44,186 nt of DNA from Lachnospiraceae bacterium (GTDB taxonomy: Bacteria; Bacillota; Clostridia; Lachnospirales; Lachnospiraceae), in the NCBI GenBank assembly GCA_014804245.1, contig JAAVAE010000009.1, forward strand, positions 21,882 through 66,067, given 5' to 3'. The notes under the pieces were generated by a model, which ran no database searches, was not told the DNA's origin, and saw only the letters and a list, made by a program, of their open reading frames with translations. Positions within the stretch are counted from its first letter, which is position 1. Each line of letters begins with the position of its first letter. Position numbers and translations under genes: made by a program. This document shows, in pieces, positions 8,294 through 16,488 of this stretch.

Positions 8294-9669
8294 TAAACTC
8301 CAATCTTCTCAACCAACTCTTTAAACATCTTTCCCCGCACCTCATAATTGGGAAACATTCCCCAGCTTGCACATGCCGGAGACAATAGCACCGCATCCCC
8401 AGGCTCTGCCCATTTTACGCAGAGCGCAAAAGCCTCCTCAAAGGTATCTGCAAGCAGGATATTCTGCACACCGTGAGCTTTCGCACAGGCGGCGATCTTT
8501 TCTCTCGTCTGACCAATCAGCACCAGCGCCTTCACCTTTCCCTCAAAAGCCTCTATCCATTCATCATACTCGCTCTGCTTATCATAACCGCCACCTATCA
8601 GCACCGTAGGACGGTCCATTGCACGTATCCCCTGGATTGCCGCATCTGGGTTGGTTCCCTTTGAATCATTATAATAATCCACTCCGTTCTTTGTAGCGAC
8701 AAACTCAATTCTATGTTCTACCGCCTTAAACACACGTATCGTCTTAAGAATGATATCCATAGGCACCTGCATGGCATGACAGATGGCAATGGCAGCCATC
8801 ACATTTTCCACATTGCACATCCCTACAAGATTCATATCGTGGATATTCATCAGTCTTTGCGTTTCTATTCCTTTTCCGGGAAGTTCTTCTGCCATGCAGA
8901 TTTCCTCTCCATCAAGATAAACTCCCGTTTCAAGCTTTCTTTTGGAAGAAAAGAAAACAACCTTTGCCGGGCACCTGTCTCCGAAATCCCTAGTGTAAGG
9001 ATCTTCATAGTTCAAAACACAGGTATCCTCTTTCGTCTGATATCTTGTAATCGCCTCTTTGGTCCTCACATAGCATTCCATCGTATGGTGACGGTTCAGA
9101 TGATCCGGCGTGATGTTGAGGATTGCAGATACTGCCGGTTTAAAGGTGTGGATCGTTTCCAGCTGAAAGCTGCTGATTTCCGCAACCGTTACGGTTTCAT
9201 CTTTTGTCTCCAGTGCAATTTCCGTGTAAGGATTTCCAATATTTCCTACCACATAGACAGAACGATAATACGCCTCCATGATCTGCCCTACCAAAGTAGT
9301 GGTGGTGGTTTTTCCATTGGTTCCCGTGATTGCCACTACGCTTCCCTTAGCGTATGCATAAGCCAGTTCTATTTCTCCCCAGATTGGGATTCTAAGCGCC
9401 CTGTACTCTTCAAGCATAGGTGCGTCAACCGGCACACCAGGGCTGATTACCACAAGCGCGATTTCCTTTTTTATCTCCTCCGGAACGCTTCCCAATAAAA
9501 TGGTAAGCCCCGGTATCTGTCCTGCCCTCTGCCTGATTTCTTCCTCATTTTGTTTGTCATTCCCATCAAACAGTACCGGATAAGCTCCTAAACTTCCCAG
9601 CAGGCGTGAAGCGCCGATTCCGCTTTTGCCGCTTCCTACCACCAGAACCTTTTTACCCTGTATTTCCAT
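8293..9669 (-). CDS. murD: UDP-N-acetylmuramoyl-L-alanine:D-glutamate ligase (MurD)
   Basis: MurD adds D-Glu to UDP-MurNAc-L-Ala in the cytoplasm using ATP. Visible are the N-terminal Rossmann motif VLVVGSGKSGIGASRLLG, the Mur-ligase ATP loop GTNGKTTTTTLVG near residue 115, the central ISSFQLE segment, NITPDHLNRH, and the C-terminal DSKGTNPDA and LLSPACASWGMF motifs. I choose ATG 9669 because AAGGAG lies eight bases upstream; a frame extension to 9702 has no ribosome site and would overlap mraY. The stop overlaps the GTG start of the SEDS gene by one base. It lies 22 bp after mraY, within the same operon. Confidence 0.96.
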   Translation of the reverse strand: MEIQGKKVLVVGSGKSGIGASRLLGSLGAYPVLFDGNDKQNEEEIRQRAGQIPGLTILLGSVPEEIKKEIALVVISPGVPVDAPMLEEYRALRIPIWGEIELAYAYAKGSVVAITGTNGKTTTTTLVGQIMEAYYRSVYVVGNIGNPYTEIALETKDETVTVAEISSFQLETIHTFKPAVSAILNITPDHLNRHHTMECYVRTKEAITRYQTKEDTCVLNYEDPYTRDFGDRCPAKVVFFSSKRKLETGVYLDGEEICMAEELPGKGIETQRLMNIHDMNLVGMCNVENVMAAIAICHAMQVPMDIILKTIRVFKAVEHRIEFVATKNGVDYYNDSKGTNPDAAIQGIRAMDRPTVLIGGGYDKQSEYDEWIEAFEGKVKALVLIGQTREKIAACAKAHGVQNILLADTFEEAFALCVKWAEPGDAVLLSPACASWGMFPNYEVRGKMFKELVEKIGV

Positions 9670-9691
9670 AATAAATCTCCTTGTCAGACCT

Positions 9692-10651
9692 TTATATTCC
9701 AAGCACGGCTAGAAGGCAGAGCATTGCAGTAACAATGGAAAAGACTGCCACCACCTTCGTCTCCTTCCATCCGCACAATTCAAAGTGATGATGGAGCGGC
9801 GCCATTTTAAATATTCTTTTTCCCCCGCTTATCTTATAATAAACCACTTGTATGATAACCGACAGAACCTCAACTACATAAATAAGACCTACAATAGGCA
9901 GATACAAAGGCATCTGCATCATGTACGCACAAGCTGCCACAAATCCCCCCAGTGCCAGCGACCCGGTATCTCCCATGAACACACTTGCCGGATGCACATT
10001 AAACAGCAGAAAACCCAAAAGAGCACCTGTCACCGCACAGGTAATCGGTGCGATTCCCGCCCCTGTTCCGACAGCTGCCACCGTAAAAAAGGTCGCCACC
10101 ATTACCGTCACACTGCTCGCAAGACCGTCCAGTCCATCCGTGAAATTCGTGCCGTTGACCGTGCCGATTACTACCACAAATAAAAGCGGAATATCCAGCC
10201 TGCCGAAATCCACAAAATATCCCTTCATAAAAGGAATACGCATTGTCAGTGACACATCCGCTGCATTAAGAAGGTAATAAGCAAATATTCCGGTCACCAC
10301 GATCTGCAAAAACATTTTCTGCCAGGGCTTAAGCCCCATGGAACGCCGAAGCACTACTTTGATGTAGTCATCCAAAAAGCCAATCAGTCCAAAACCTAAC
10401 GTCAGGAACAAAACCGGCGTGATCTTCGGATAATCCTTTACATATAGTACAGATGTAACTGCCACACTGACCATAATCAGGATCCCCCCCATTGTAGGTG
10501 TCCCTGACTTTTTCAGATGGGTGCTTGGTCCGTCATCTCTTACAGTCTGCCCTGCTTTCAGCCTCTTAAGCAGGGGAATGATGAAGGGTCCAAGTGCCGC
10601 GCTTAATGCAAATGAAATCAGTATGGGCACGATAATAAAACTGCCTGCCAT
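9692..10651 (-). CDS. mraY: Phospho-N-acetylmuramoyl-pentapeptide transferase (MraY)
   Basis: MraY moves phospho-MurNAc-pentapeptide onto undecaprenyl phosphate, making lipid I at the membrane. About ten membrane helices are visible, with KKSGTPTMGGILI near residue 50, the DDYIKV motif near 93, NFTDGLDGLASS near 175 and a C-terminal MAPLHHHFEL motif, all diagnostic. The ATG at 10651 is preceded by GAGAGG with eight bases between; a GTG nine bases earlier is less likely. It starts 13 bp after the stop of the 3' PBP fragment, so in the present arrangement it lies downstream of the recombinase gene, not of the mraZ promoter. Confidence 0.97.
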   Translation of the reverse strand: MAGSFIIVPILISFALSAALGPFIIPLLKRLKAGQTVRDDGPSTHLKKSGTPTMGGILIMVSVAVTSVLYVKDYPKITPVLFLTLGFGLIGFLDDYIKVVLRRSMGLKPWQKMFLQIVVTGIFAYYLLNAADVSLTMRIPFMKGYFVDFGRLDIPLLFVVVIGTVNGTNFTDGLDGLASSVTVMVATFFTVAAVGTGAGIAPITCAVTGALLGFLLFNVHPASVFMGDTGSLALGGFVAACAYMMQMPLYLPIVGLIYVVEVLSVIIQVVYYKISGGKRIFKMAPLHHHFELCGWKETKVVAVFSIVTAMLCLLAVLGI

Positions 10652-10663
10652 AGCCTGCACCTC

Positions 10664-11305
10664 TCAATTATAATCCATTTTCCCCAAATAAGGAAGAATA
10701 TTTTCAAAAAGCTGCCTTACCACTGGTGCCGCCACCTGCCCGCCGTAGTAAACTCCCTGCGGATTATGGATGATGACAAGGGCAATCACCTGCGGATCAT
10801 CTGCCGGTGCAAAACCTACAAAAGAAGCAATGTATCTTCCGCTTCCTCTGGGAAGGGTCTGGCTGGTTGCCGTCTTCCCTCCCACTCTTGCACCCTCTAC
10901 GTATCCATTTTTCCCCGAACCATTTTCCACCACCTGCTCCAGCATCATCCGCATGGTAGCAGAGGTTTCCTCTGATACAATATGCTCTTTTACCGGATAG
11001 GAGAACCTTTCAATTTCAGTTCCCTCTCTGTTGGCAGTCATGACGGCAAGATGAGGCGTGATTCGGTTTCCTCCGTTTACGATGGAAGATGCTGTAGTGA
11101 TAAGCTGTATAGGCGTAATCTGAAAAGATTGCCCGAAAGATACGGTTGCCAGTTCCACAGCTTTCATATCTTCCATCTTGTGCATGATTGTTCCCGCCTC
11201 CCCCGGCAGATCCACACCGGTCTTACTTAAGAGCCCAAACTGGGTAAAATAACGATAGTAATTTTCCACCCCCAGCCGCAGACCTACCGTAATAAATACC
11301 GGGTT
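10664..11305 (-). CDS. spoVD: SpoVD-type PBP, 3' fragment (transpeptidase C-terminal part)
   Basis: The frame is open from the Asn codon at 11303-11305 and supplies 213 residues of a class B PBP transpeptidase domain. NPVF, the end of the SxN motif, is followed by LRLGVENYY, LLSKTGVDLPGE, and the third motif region VGGKTATSQTLPRG near residue 150, then SFVGFAPADDPQV. The third motif is KTA instead of KTG, which I believe also occurs in clostridial SpoVD proteins. The fragment has no start of its own apart from an internal GTG at 11269, and lacks the nucleophile Ser (STFK), which lies in the other fragment 8 kb away. Joined at the att core, the two parts give one continuous 576-residue ORF. 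Gene order (ftsL, PBP, PBP, mraY) names it spoVD; no PASTA domain is present. Confidence 0.92.
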   Translation of the reverse strand, partial: NPVFITVGLRLGVENYYRYFTQFGLLSKTGVDLPGEAGTIMHKMEDMKAVELATVSFGQSFQITPIQLITTASSIVNGGNRITPHLAVMTANREGTEIERFSYPVKEHIVSEETSATMRMMLEQVVENGSGKNGYVEGARVGGKTATSQTLPRGSGRYIASFVGFAPADDPQVIALVIIHNPQGVYYGGQVAAPVVRQLFENILPYLGKMDYN

Positions 11306-11316
11306 ACAGGTGTTTA
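11291..11316 (-). other. Attachment site at the recombinase end of the element
   Basis: On the minus strand ATAAACACC-TGTAA-CCCGG-TATTTAT. The shared core is CTGTAA (11304-11309 on the plus strand as TTACAG). The element-side half, ATAAACACC, is the inverted partner of GGTGTTTAT at the opposite end. The recombinase stop codon lies 8 bp outside this site. Confidence 0.85.
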
Positions 11317-11323
11317 TGAAACT

Positions 11324-12898
11324 CTAACGTTTTCCTGCATAAACGGCCTCCTTCCGGCATTCCCCTTCCGGTTCAAAGGAAATCAGAAGCCTGCCGTCCT
11401 TATGTACCTCAATCTGATGAATCTGCCTTAATAATGCTTTCGTGCCTGCTTTCTTAATCAGATTTTCGTTCCGGATTACAGTTTTTATATCTTCTATACG
11501 CGCCTCATAATTATTATATTGCAGATGGTTTTGCTTTATGCCGTCTATTTTGGATTCTATCAGTCTGCACCTGTCCGCTAAGTCGGCGCTGTGCTTTTCA
11601 TAATCCAGATCGCCAAGCACACCGCCAAGCAGCTTTTCTATCAGCATATCTTTTCTGGATATCAGCCTTTTATACTCCTTTTCAAGCTTTTTCAGTTCCT
11701 TTTCCCCACTTTGCGCTTCCAGTGCCTTTCTTAAGGTGTGCATTGCCTCGGCAAGCATCTGCTCCTCCTCCCAAAGCGGTTCACAATCATTTTTAAGGGC
11801 ATCCCCCACGCACATAAGAAGCTTTTCCTCCAAAAGATTGATATTGTCACATCCCCTTGCATGCGCCTTGCCCCCCGTCCTGCCGTTTTCCAGAAAGGTG
11901 GCGCATTTCCATACCACTTTTTTTCCTGTGCCGGAGGCATAGCAGGTTCGGTAATAATATCTCCCGCACTCTGCACACTTTAGTTTCCTAGACAATTCAT
12001 ATTTTCCGCCGCGCTTATCTTCGCAGGAACTAATTCCTCTCTGGCAGCTTCCGGCTCTCTTTTTCATAACAGCAATCACTTCCTCCTGGTATTCCCTTGA
12101 AACAATGGGCGGCAGGGCACTGTCCATGATGATCCAGTCTTCCTCCGGTACCTCCTCATACTTTTTCGTATCGAAATTGTAAGTCTTCCTATTTAATATC
12201 ATGGTCCCGTGAGCTCTTGGCGTATACAGCATTTTCCTCCATTGCACCTCAGATATTTTCTGTCCCCGTCTTCCCCTGGCGCCAAGCTCATACAAAGTGT
12301 TGCTTATGGTATAAAAGCCTTTTCCCTCCTTTGCCAACGCAAATGCGGTTCTATAGTACTCTGCTTCCTCCTCATTGACCTCATAGCGATCCTTCCCCAC
12401 CTTATTCCATCCAAACATATCGCAGGTGATATTGCACCCGCTCCTTTTCTGCTGCCTCCTCCTATGAGCATTTTTAATTTTCTTGGACAACTCTCTGCTA
12501 AAGTCCTCTGCCAATATCGCCTTGATGCCGGAAATCAGATTATCATCAGGAGTGTAAAATTTTCCTTCTATATATATATACAGTTTCAATCTGTTTTCTG
12601 TAAGCCTGCTTAAGAAAAAGTACCAATCCTTTGCCGAGCGCGTAAGCCTGTCAATGGATTTGATCATAACGATATCAAATCTGTCCTTTTCCATATCCTC
12701 CAGCAGCCTTTGATATTCTCCGCGCTTATATGCCACGGTCCCCGTCTGGGATTCGATATACTGTTCCACAATCAGCCATCCCTTTTTTTCCGCTATCTCC
12801 CTGCTCTCAACAGCCTGGGTTGCAAGCGCATTCTTCTGACTTTCCTCCTCCGTACTGCATCTGTTATAAATTCCCACTCTTTCCAACTTCTTCTCCAT
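11324..12898 (-). CDS. Large serine recombinase (site-specific integrase/excisionase)
   Basis: The protein of about 524 residues has the resolvase catalytic domain (GIYNRCSTEEES near residue 10 with the nucleophile Ser, and MIKSIDRLTRSAKDWY near 80 with the active-site arginines). A recombinase domain follows (near 160-270), then a zinc ribbon (CAECGRYYYRTC and WKC) and a long coiled coil near 390-460. This is the architecture of phage and skin-element integrases. ATG 12898 lacks a clear ribosome site and lies inside the end of the upstream small ORF, suggesting coupling; a TTG at 12937 behind AAGG is the alternative. The TAG stop (11324-11326) is in frame with the 3' PBP fragment. The gene ends 8 bp from the attachment site and is the obvious catalyst of the insertion. 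Confidence 0.95.
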   Translation of the reverse strand: MEKKLERVGIYNRCSTEEESQKNALATQAVESREIAEKKGWLIVEQYIESQTGTVAYKRGEYQRLLEDMEKDRFDIVMIKSIDRLTRSAKDWYFFLSRLTENRLKLYIYIEGKFYTPDDNLISGIKAILAEDFSRELSKKIKNAHRRRQQKRSGCNITCDMFGWNKVGKDRYEVNEEEAEYYRTAFALAKEGKGFYTISNTLYELGARGRRGQKISEVQWRKMLYTPRAHGTMILNRKTYNFDTKKYEEVPEEDWIIMDSALPPIVSREYQEEVIAVMKKRAGSCQRGISSCEDKRGGKYELSRKLKCAECGRYYYRTCYASGTGKKVVWKCATFLENGRTGGKAHARGCDNINLLEEKLLMCVGDALKNDCEPLWEEEQMLAEAMHTLRKALEAQSGEKELKKLEKEYKRLISRKDMLIEKLLGGVLGDLDYEKHSADLADRCRLIESKIDGIKQNHLQYNNYEARIEDIKTVIRNENLIKKAGTKALLRQIHQIEVHKDGRLLISFEPEGECRKEAVYAGKR

Positions 12899-13043
12899 TC
12901 TGAAATGACACAAATTCCCGCATTTCCTCACGGGCAATGATAACCTTCACAGCATTTTTCTCTGAACTGCTGATAAGCCCCCTTTCTGCCAGCAATTCTG
13001 AAAGGTGAATCAATATCTGCTCTCTCATTCCGCTTTTCTCCAT
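12864..13043 (-). CDS. Small ORF overlapping the recombinase start
   Basis: An ATG at 13043 behind AAGGGA (nine bases) opens a 59-residue frame: MEKSGMREQILIHLSELLAE, then RGLISSSEKNAVKVIIAREE, ending at TAA 12864. It is predicted to be mostly alpha-helical and overlaps the first codons of the recombinase by 35 bp. Similar short helical ORFs often precede clostridial serine recombinases, but I do not recognise a named family. Its position makes it a candidate regulator or recombination directionality factor; that is inference. Overlap and ribosome site support translation. Confidence 0.6.
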   Translation of the reverse strand: MEKSGMREQILIHLSELLAERGLISSSEKNAVKVIIAREEMREFVSFQNGEEVGKSGNL

Positions 13044-13139
13044 TATGCCGATTCCCTTAAAGTTTTACTTTAATATATTCTTTTCATGTCCAAATATTGA
13101 AAAATATGTTTAAAATGCTCGTCAATCCCTTGAAAACCA

Positions 13140-13168
13140 TTGACTTTAATGCTTTAAACTAGTATAAT
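13140..13168 (+). promoter_or_regulatory. Promoter of the ABC transporter operon
   Basis: TTGACT (13140-13145), 17 bp, TATAAT (13163-13168) on the plus strand. The predicted leader is about 45 nt and contains a small hairpin CAGTGA/TCACTG before the AGG-rich ribosome site. It is back to back with the recombinase leader. I see no T-box or other aptamer. Confidence 0.8.
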
Positions 13169-13218
13169 CTGATACGCAGTGATTTATTTCACTGTAATAT
13201 TTTATGGGAGGAACCATT

Positions 13219-14271
13219 ATGAAAAAAGCACTTGTTTTACTTTTAACCGCAGCTATGGTCAGCGGTCTTGTTGCTTGCGGAAGCCCTGCTTCAACCACTC
13301 AGGATGCATCCGCCTCTGAAAGCAGCACAGAAACCACAACCGAAGCAGATTCCGCCGACAGCGGAGAAATTACAAATGTGGAGGCAGACGGCACTGTATA
13401 CACAGTAGGTATCTGCCAGCTCGTACAGCATGAAGCATTAGATGCTGCTACACAGGGCTTTATGGATGCCCTGAGCGAAGAATTAGGCGATCAGGTTACC
13501 TTTGACGTCCAGAATGCACAGGGTGACTCTAATACCTGTTCTACTATCATCAACAGCTTTGTTTCAAGCAATACAGATTTAATTCTTGCTAACGCAACTC
13601 CTGCTCTGCAGGCTGCTGCAGCCGGAACAAACGAGATTCCGATTCTCGGAACTTCTGTTACAGAATACGGCGTAGCACTTGATATCGACAACTTCAGCGG
13701 TACTGTTGGCGGCAACATCTCCGGTACTTCCGATCTTGCTCCGCTTGACGGTCAGGCTGATATGCTTGCAGAATTATTCCCTGATGCAAAGACAGTAGGT
13801 CTGCTTTACTGTTCTGCTGAGGCAAATTCTCAGTATCAGGTAGACACCATCAAAGCATTTCTGGAAGAGAAAGGTTACAGCTGTGAGTATTACTCCTTCT
13901 CTGACTCCAACGATATTTCCGCTGTAACAACGAACGCAGTTGATTCCGTTGATGTTATCTACATTCCTACAGACAATACCGCTGCTTCCAACGCAGAACT
14001 GGTTAACAACATCTGCCTTCCTGCAGGTGTTCCAATCATTGCAGGCGAAGAAGGAATCTGTGCAGGATGCGGTGTTGCTACTTTGTCAATCAGCTACTAT
14101 GACATCGGTGTTGCTACCGGTAAGATGGCTGCAAAGATTCTTGCTGAAGGCGCAGACATCTCTACGATGCCTATCGAATATGCACCTACCTTCACTAAGA
14201 AATACAATGCAGCTAACTGTGAAGCACTGAATATCACCGTTCCCGATGATTATGTAGCAATCGGTGAGTAA
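13219..14271 (+). CDS. ABC transporter substrate-binding lipoprotein, TrpX/DUF534 family
   Basis: The start is ATG 13219, seven bases after GGGAGG. The precursor has a lipoprotein signal peptide with lipobox LVAC (Cys20), then an acidic Ser/Thr linker. From about residue 60 there is a two-lobe periplasmic-type domain with VGICQLVQHEALDAATQGF, the signature start of the ABC substrate-binding family PF04392 (TrpX-like, aromatic amino acid or related ligands). Lobe features include TNEIPILGTSVTEYG and GVPIIAGEEG. The next two genes encode the permease and ATPase. A terminator-like hairpin follows the gene, which would keep the binding protein more abundant than the membrane parts. The ligand cannot be read from the sequence. 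Confidence 0.9.
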   Translation: MKKALVLLLTAAMVSGLVACGSPASTTQDASASESSTETTTEADSADSGEITNVEADGTVYTVGICQLVQHEALDAATQGFMDALSEELGDQVTFDVQNAQGDSNTCSTIINSFVSSNTDLILANATPALQAAAAGTNEIPILGTSVTEYGVALDIDNFSGTVGGNISGTSDLAPLDGQADMLAELFPDAKTVGLLYCSAEANSQYQVDTIKAFLEEKGYSCEYYSFSDSNDISAVTTNAVDSVDVIYIPTDNTAASNAELVNNICLPAGVPIIAGEEGICAGCGVATLSISYYDIGVATGKMAAKILAEGADISTMPIEYAPTFTKKYNAANCEALNITVPDDYVAIGE

Positions 14272-14290
14272 TCTATTGACTAAAACCTTG

Positions 14291-14351
14291 CAGCGGGGGA
14301 ATTTATTCTCTCGCTGTTTTTATTAAAAATCGTTGCTTGGCAACGACGATT
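14291..14351 (+). terminator. Leaky terminator and second hairpin between binding protein and permease
   Basis: CAGCGGGGGAA (14291-14301) pairs with TTCTCTCGCTG (14306-14316) and is followed by TTTTTATT. A second hairpin, CGTTGC-TTG-GCAACG, lies at 14331-14345. No new promoter is evident before the permease, so partial readthrough is likely. Confidence 0.6.
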
Positions 14352-14400
14352 CAGAGAATGCTCCGCAGACTTACAGACCGCGGACAATTGGAGGGTAATC

Positions 14401-15333
14401 ATGAATATCTTGCACTTATTGAATTCTATGCCGGGAACCGTCGCACAGGGACTTATATGGGGTATCACGGCTATCGGTATTTACATCACTTACCGGATTC
14501 TTGACCTCGCGGATCTTACCGTTGACGGTTCCTTATGTACCGGCGGTGCCGTCTGCATTATGATGATGGTTTCCGGTCAGAACGTTTTTGTATCCATGCT
14601 CGTAGCCACCTTAGCCGGTATGTTGACCGGACTGGCGACGGGAATTTTTCATACCTTTATGGGTATTCCCGCTATTTTATCTGGTATTTTAACACAATTA
14701 GGGCTTTATTCCGTAAATTTGAAAATTATGGGAAAAGCGAATCAGGCAATTAACGTTGACAAATACAACCTTTTGGTTTCTTCACGATATATTAAAGGAG
14801 TAGATTTCTTCAAAAACACCATATTTATAGTCGCCATCTGTACACTTATACTGGTAGCTCTTCTTTACTGGTTTTTCGGTACAGAACTTGGATGCGCGCT
14901 GCGCGCAACCGGATGCAACGGCAATATGTCCCGCGCGCAGGGAATCAACACAGATTTCTCCAAGGTACTGGGACTTATGATTTCAAACGGTCTTGTAGGA
15001 TTATCCGGCGCCCTGCTGGCACAATATCAGGGATTTGCCGATATCAATATGGGCCGCGGCGCGATTGTCATCGGACTTGCCGCCGTCATCATCGGCGAAG
15101 CTGTCTTCGGACGCCTCTTCCACAACTTTGCACTTAAACTGATCAGTGTTGCCCTTGGCTCTATCCTTTATTATGTAGTTCTTCAGACAGTTGTATGGAT
15201 GGGCATTGTGGACACAGACAATTTGAAATTACTGACTGCACTTATCGTTGCTGTTTTTCTTGCCATTCCCTACTGGAAAGACAAATATTTCAGCAAAGCC
15301 GTTGTAAAGAATGGAGGCGAACCCAATGCTTGA
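14401..15333 (+). CDS. ABC transporter permease, TrpY-like (branched-chain type)
   Basis: A 310-residue hydrophobic protein with eight or nine membrane segments, of the BPD_transp_2 type that accompanies TrpX-like binding proteins. Typical segments are VAQGLIWGITAIGIYITYR, ILDLADLTVDGSL near residue 40, GCALRATGCNGNMSRAQGIN near 165 (the coupling loop toward the ATPase) and GLVGLSGALLAQYQGFADI near 205. ATG 14401 follows GGAGGG by five bases. Its stop overlaps the ATPase start by 11 bp, showing translational coupling. Confidence 0.9.
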   Translation: MNILHLLNSMPGTVAQGLIWGITAIGIYITYRILDLADLTVDGSLCTGGAVCIMMMVSGQNVFVSMLVATLAGMLTGLATGIFHTFMGIPAILSGILTQLGLYSVNLKIMGKANQAINVDKYNLLVSSRYIKGVDFFKNTIFIVAICTLILVALLYWFFGTELGCALRATGCNGNMSRAQGINTDFSKVLGLMISNGLVGLSGALLAQYQGFADINMGRGAIVIGLAAVIIGEAVFGRLFHNFALKLISVALGSILYYVVLQTVVWMGIVDTDNLKLLTALIVAVFLAIPYWKDKYFSKAVVKNGGEPNA

Positions 15334-16120
15334 AATCAAGAACGTCACAAAAATATTTAATCCCGGAACTGTAAATGAAAAACTGGCTTTAGACAATTTT
15401 TCTCTTACCCTTGAGGACGGCGATTTTGTCACTGTCATCGGAGGTAACGGTGCAGGCAAATCGACCATGATGAATGCCATCGCCGGCGCATGGACCGTGG
15501 ACGCTGGTCAGATTCTGATCGACGGCATTGATGTCACAAAGCTGCCTGAGCACAAACGCGCTAAATTCCTTGGACGTGTTTTCCAGGATCCCATGACCGG
15601 AACTGCGGCAACCATGGGAATCGAAGAGAATCTCGCACTGGCTAAACGCCGCGGCCACGCCCGCTTCCTAAGACCGGGCATCACCAAAAAAGAACGGGAA
15701 GAATACAGAGAACTGTTAAAAATATTGGATTTGGGTCTGGAAACCCGCCTTACCTCCAAGGTTGGCCTCTTATCCGGCGGACAACGCCAGGCACTGACTT
15801 TGCTCATGGCAACGCTCCAGAAACCCAAACTGCTCCTTTTAGATGAGCATACGGCAGCCCTTGATCCTAAGACTGCTGCAAAGGTTTTGGAAACTACGGA
15901 GTACATCGTGGGCAAGGATCATCTGACCACCCTTATGATCACTCATAATATGAAGGATGCTATTGTTCATGGGAACCGGCTGATCATGCTGATGGATGGG
16001 AAGATTATTCTGGATATCAGAGGAGAAGAAAAGAAAAAGCTGACGGTTAAGGAACTGCTGCAGAAGTTTGAGGCGGCAAGCGGAGAGGAATTTGCTAACG
16101 ATCAGGCGATTCTTGGGTAA
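15323..16120 (+). CDS. ABC transporter ATP-binding protein, TrpZ-like
   Basis: A 265-residue ABC ATPase: Walker A GGNGAGKSTMMNAIAG near residue 40, Q-loop VFQDPMTGTAATMGIEENL near 90, signature LLSGGQRQALTLLMA near 150, Walker B LLLLDEHTAALDP near 170 and the switch His in MITHNMKDA near 205. Asp-Glu in Walker B is intact, so it should hydrolyse ATP. ATG 15323 is eight bases after GGAGG; an ATG at 15311 would put the ribosome site inside the gene. It ends the ABC operon; palindrome copy 3 begins 36 bp after the stop. Confidence 0.93.
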   Translation, partial: PMLEIKNVTKIFNPGTVNEKLALDNFSLTLEDGDFVTVIGGNGAGKSTMMNAIAGAWTVDAGQILIDGIDVTKLPEHKRAKFLGRVFQDPMTGTAATMGIEENLALAKRRGHARFLRPGITKKEREEYRELLKILDLGLETRLTSKVGLLSGGQRQALTLLMATLQKPKLLLLDEHTAALDPKTAAKVLETTEYIVGKDHLTTLMITHNMKDAIVHGNRLIMLMDGKIILDIRGEEKKKLTVKELLQKFEAASGEEFANDQAILG

Positions 16121-16155
16121 CGAAAAGATTATTCCCTAAGTGTTAGGTTGTTGAA

Positions 16156-16468
16156 GGGAATGAAGGGATGCGGCGGGAGGTTTTTGGGGCCTGAGCATCC
16201 GGCGGATATAAAAAGATACTCCGGACCTATGTCCGGCAGTAAGAAGGGCTAGGCATCTCTTGGGTAGGATGTCTATGTTGACGCAAACGGCGTATTGGTC
16301 CATCCATGGACCAAGTTACGCCTTCCGCGGACGTCCTGTCCGCGGATTGCTGGGTGTCGAGAGAGATGCCAAGTCCTTCTAACTGCCTTCCATAAGGTTC
16401 CGGGGTATCTTTTTATATCCGCCGGATGCTCAGGCCCCAAAAACCTCCCGCCGCATCCCTTCATTCCC
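16156..16468 (-). repeat. Long palindromic element, copy 3
   Basis: Arms of about 60 bp are complementary (GGGAATGAAGGGATGCGGCG at 16156 against the arm ending at 16468). The conserved core reads on the minus strand with hairpins CCGCGGAC/GTCCGCGG and TTGGTCC/GGACCAA. It lies between the 3' ends of the convergent ABC ATPase and MATE genes, where it could also act as a two-way terminator. Short ORFs within it are artefacts of the palindrome. Confidence 0.85.
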
Positions 16469-16488
16469 CCGACACTTTGCTGTTCCCC

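Noticed and set aside
10664-11305. KTA in place of KTG in the 3' PBP fragment as a sign of decay
   Set aside because: The surrounding block is intact and I recall KTA in clostridial SpoVD proteins, so it is probably a normal variant.
13044-13218. Mother-cell sigma-E or sigma-K promoter ahead of the recombinase
   Set aside because: ATATT-like matches exist in this AT-rich region, but no convincing -10 (CATACA-type) lies at the right distance. A weak TTCAAT/TATATT pair is no better.
13169-13218. Tryptophan T-box or riboswitch for the TrpX-type ABC operon
   Set aside because: The leader is only about 45 nt and lacks T-box features.
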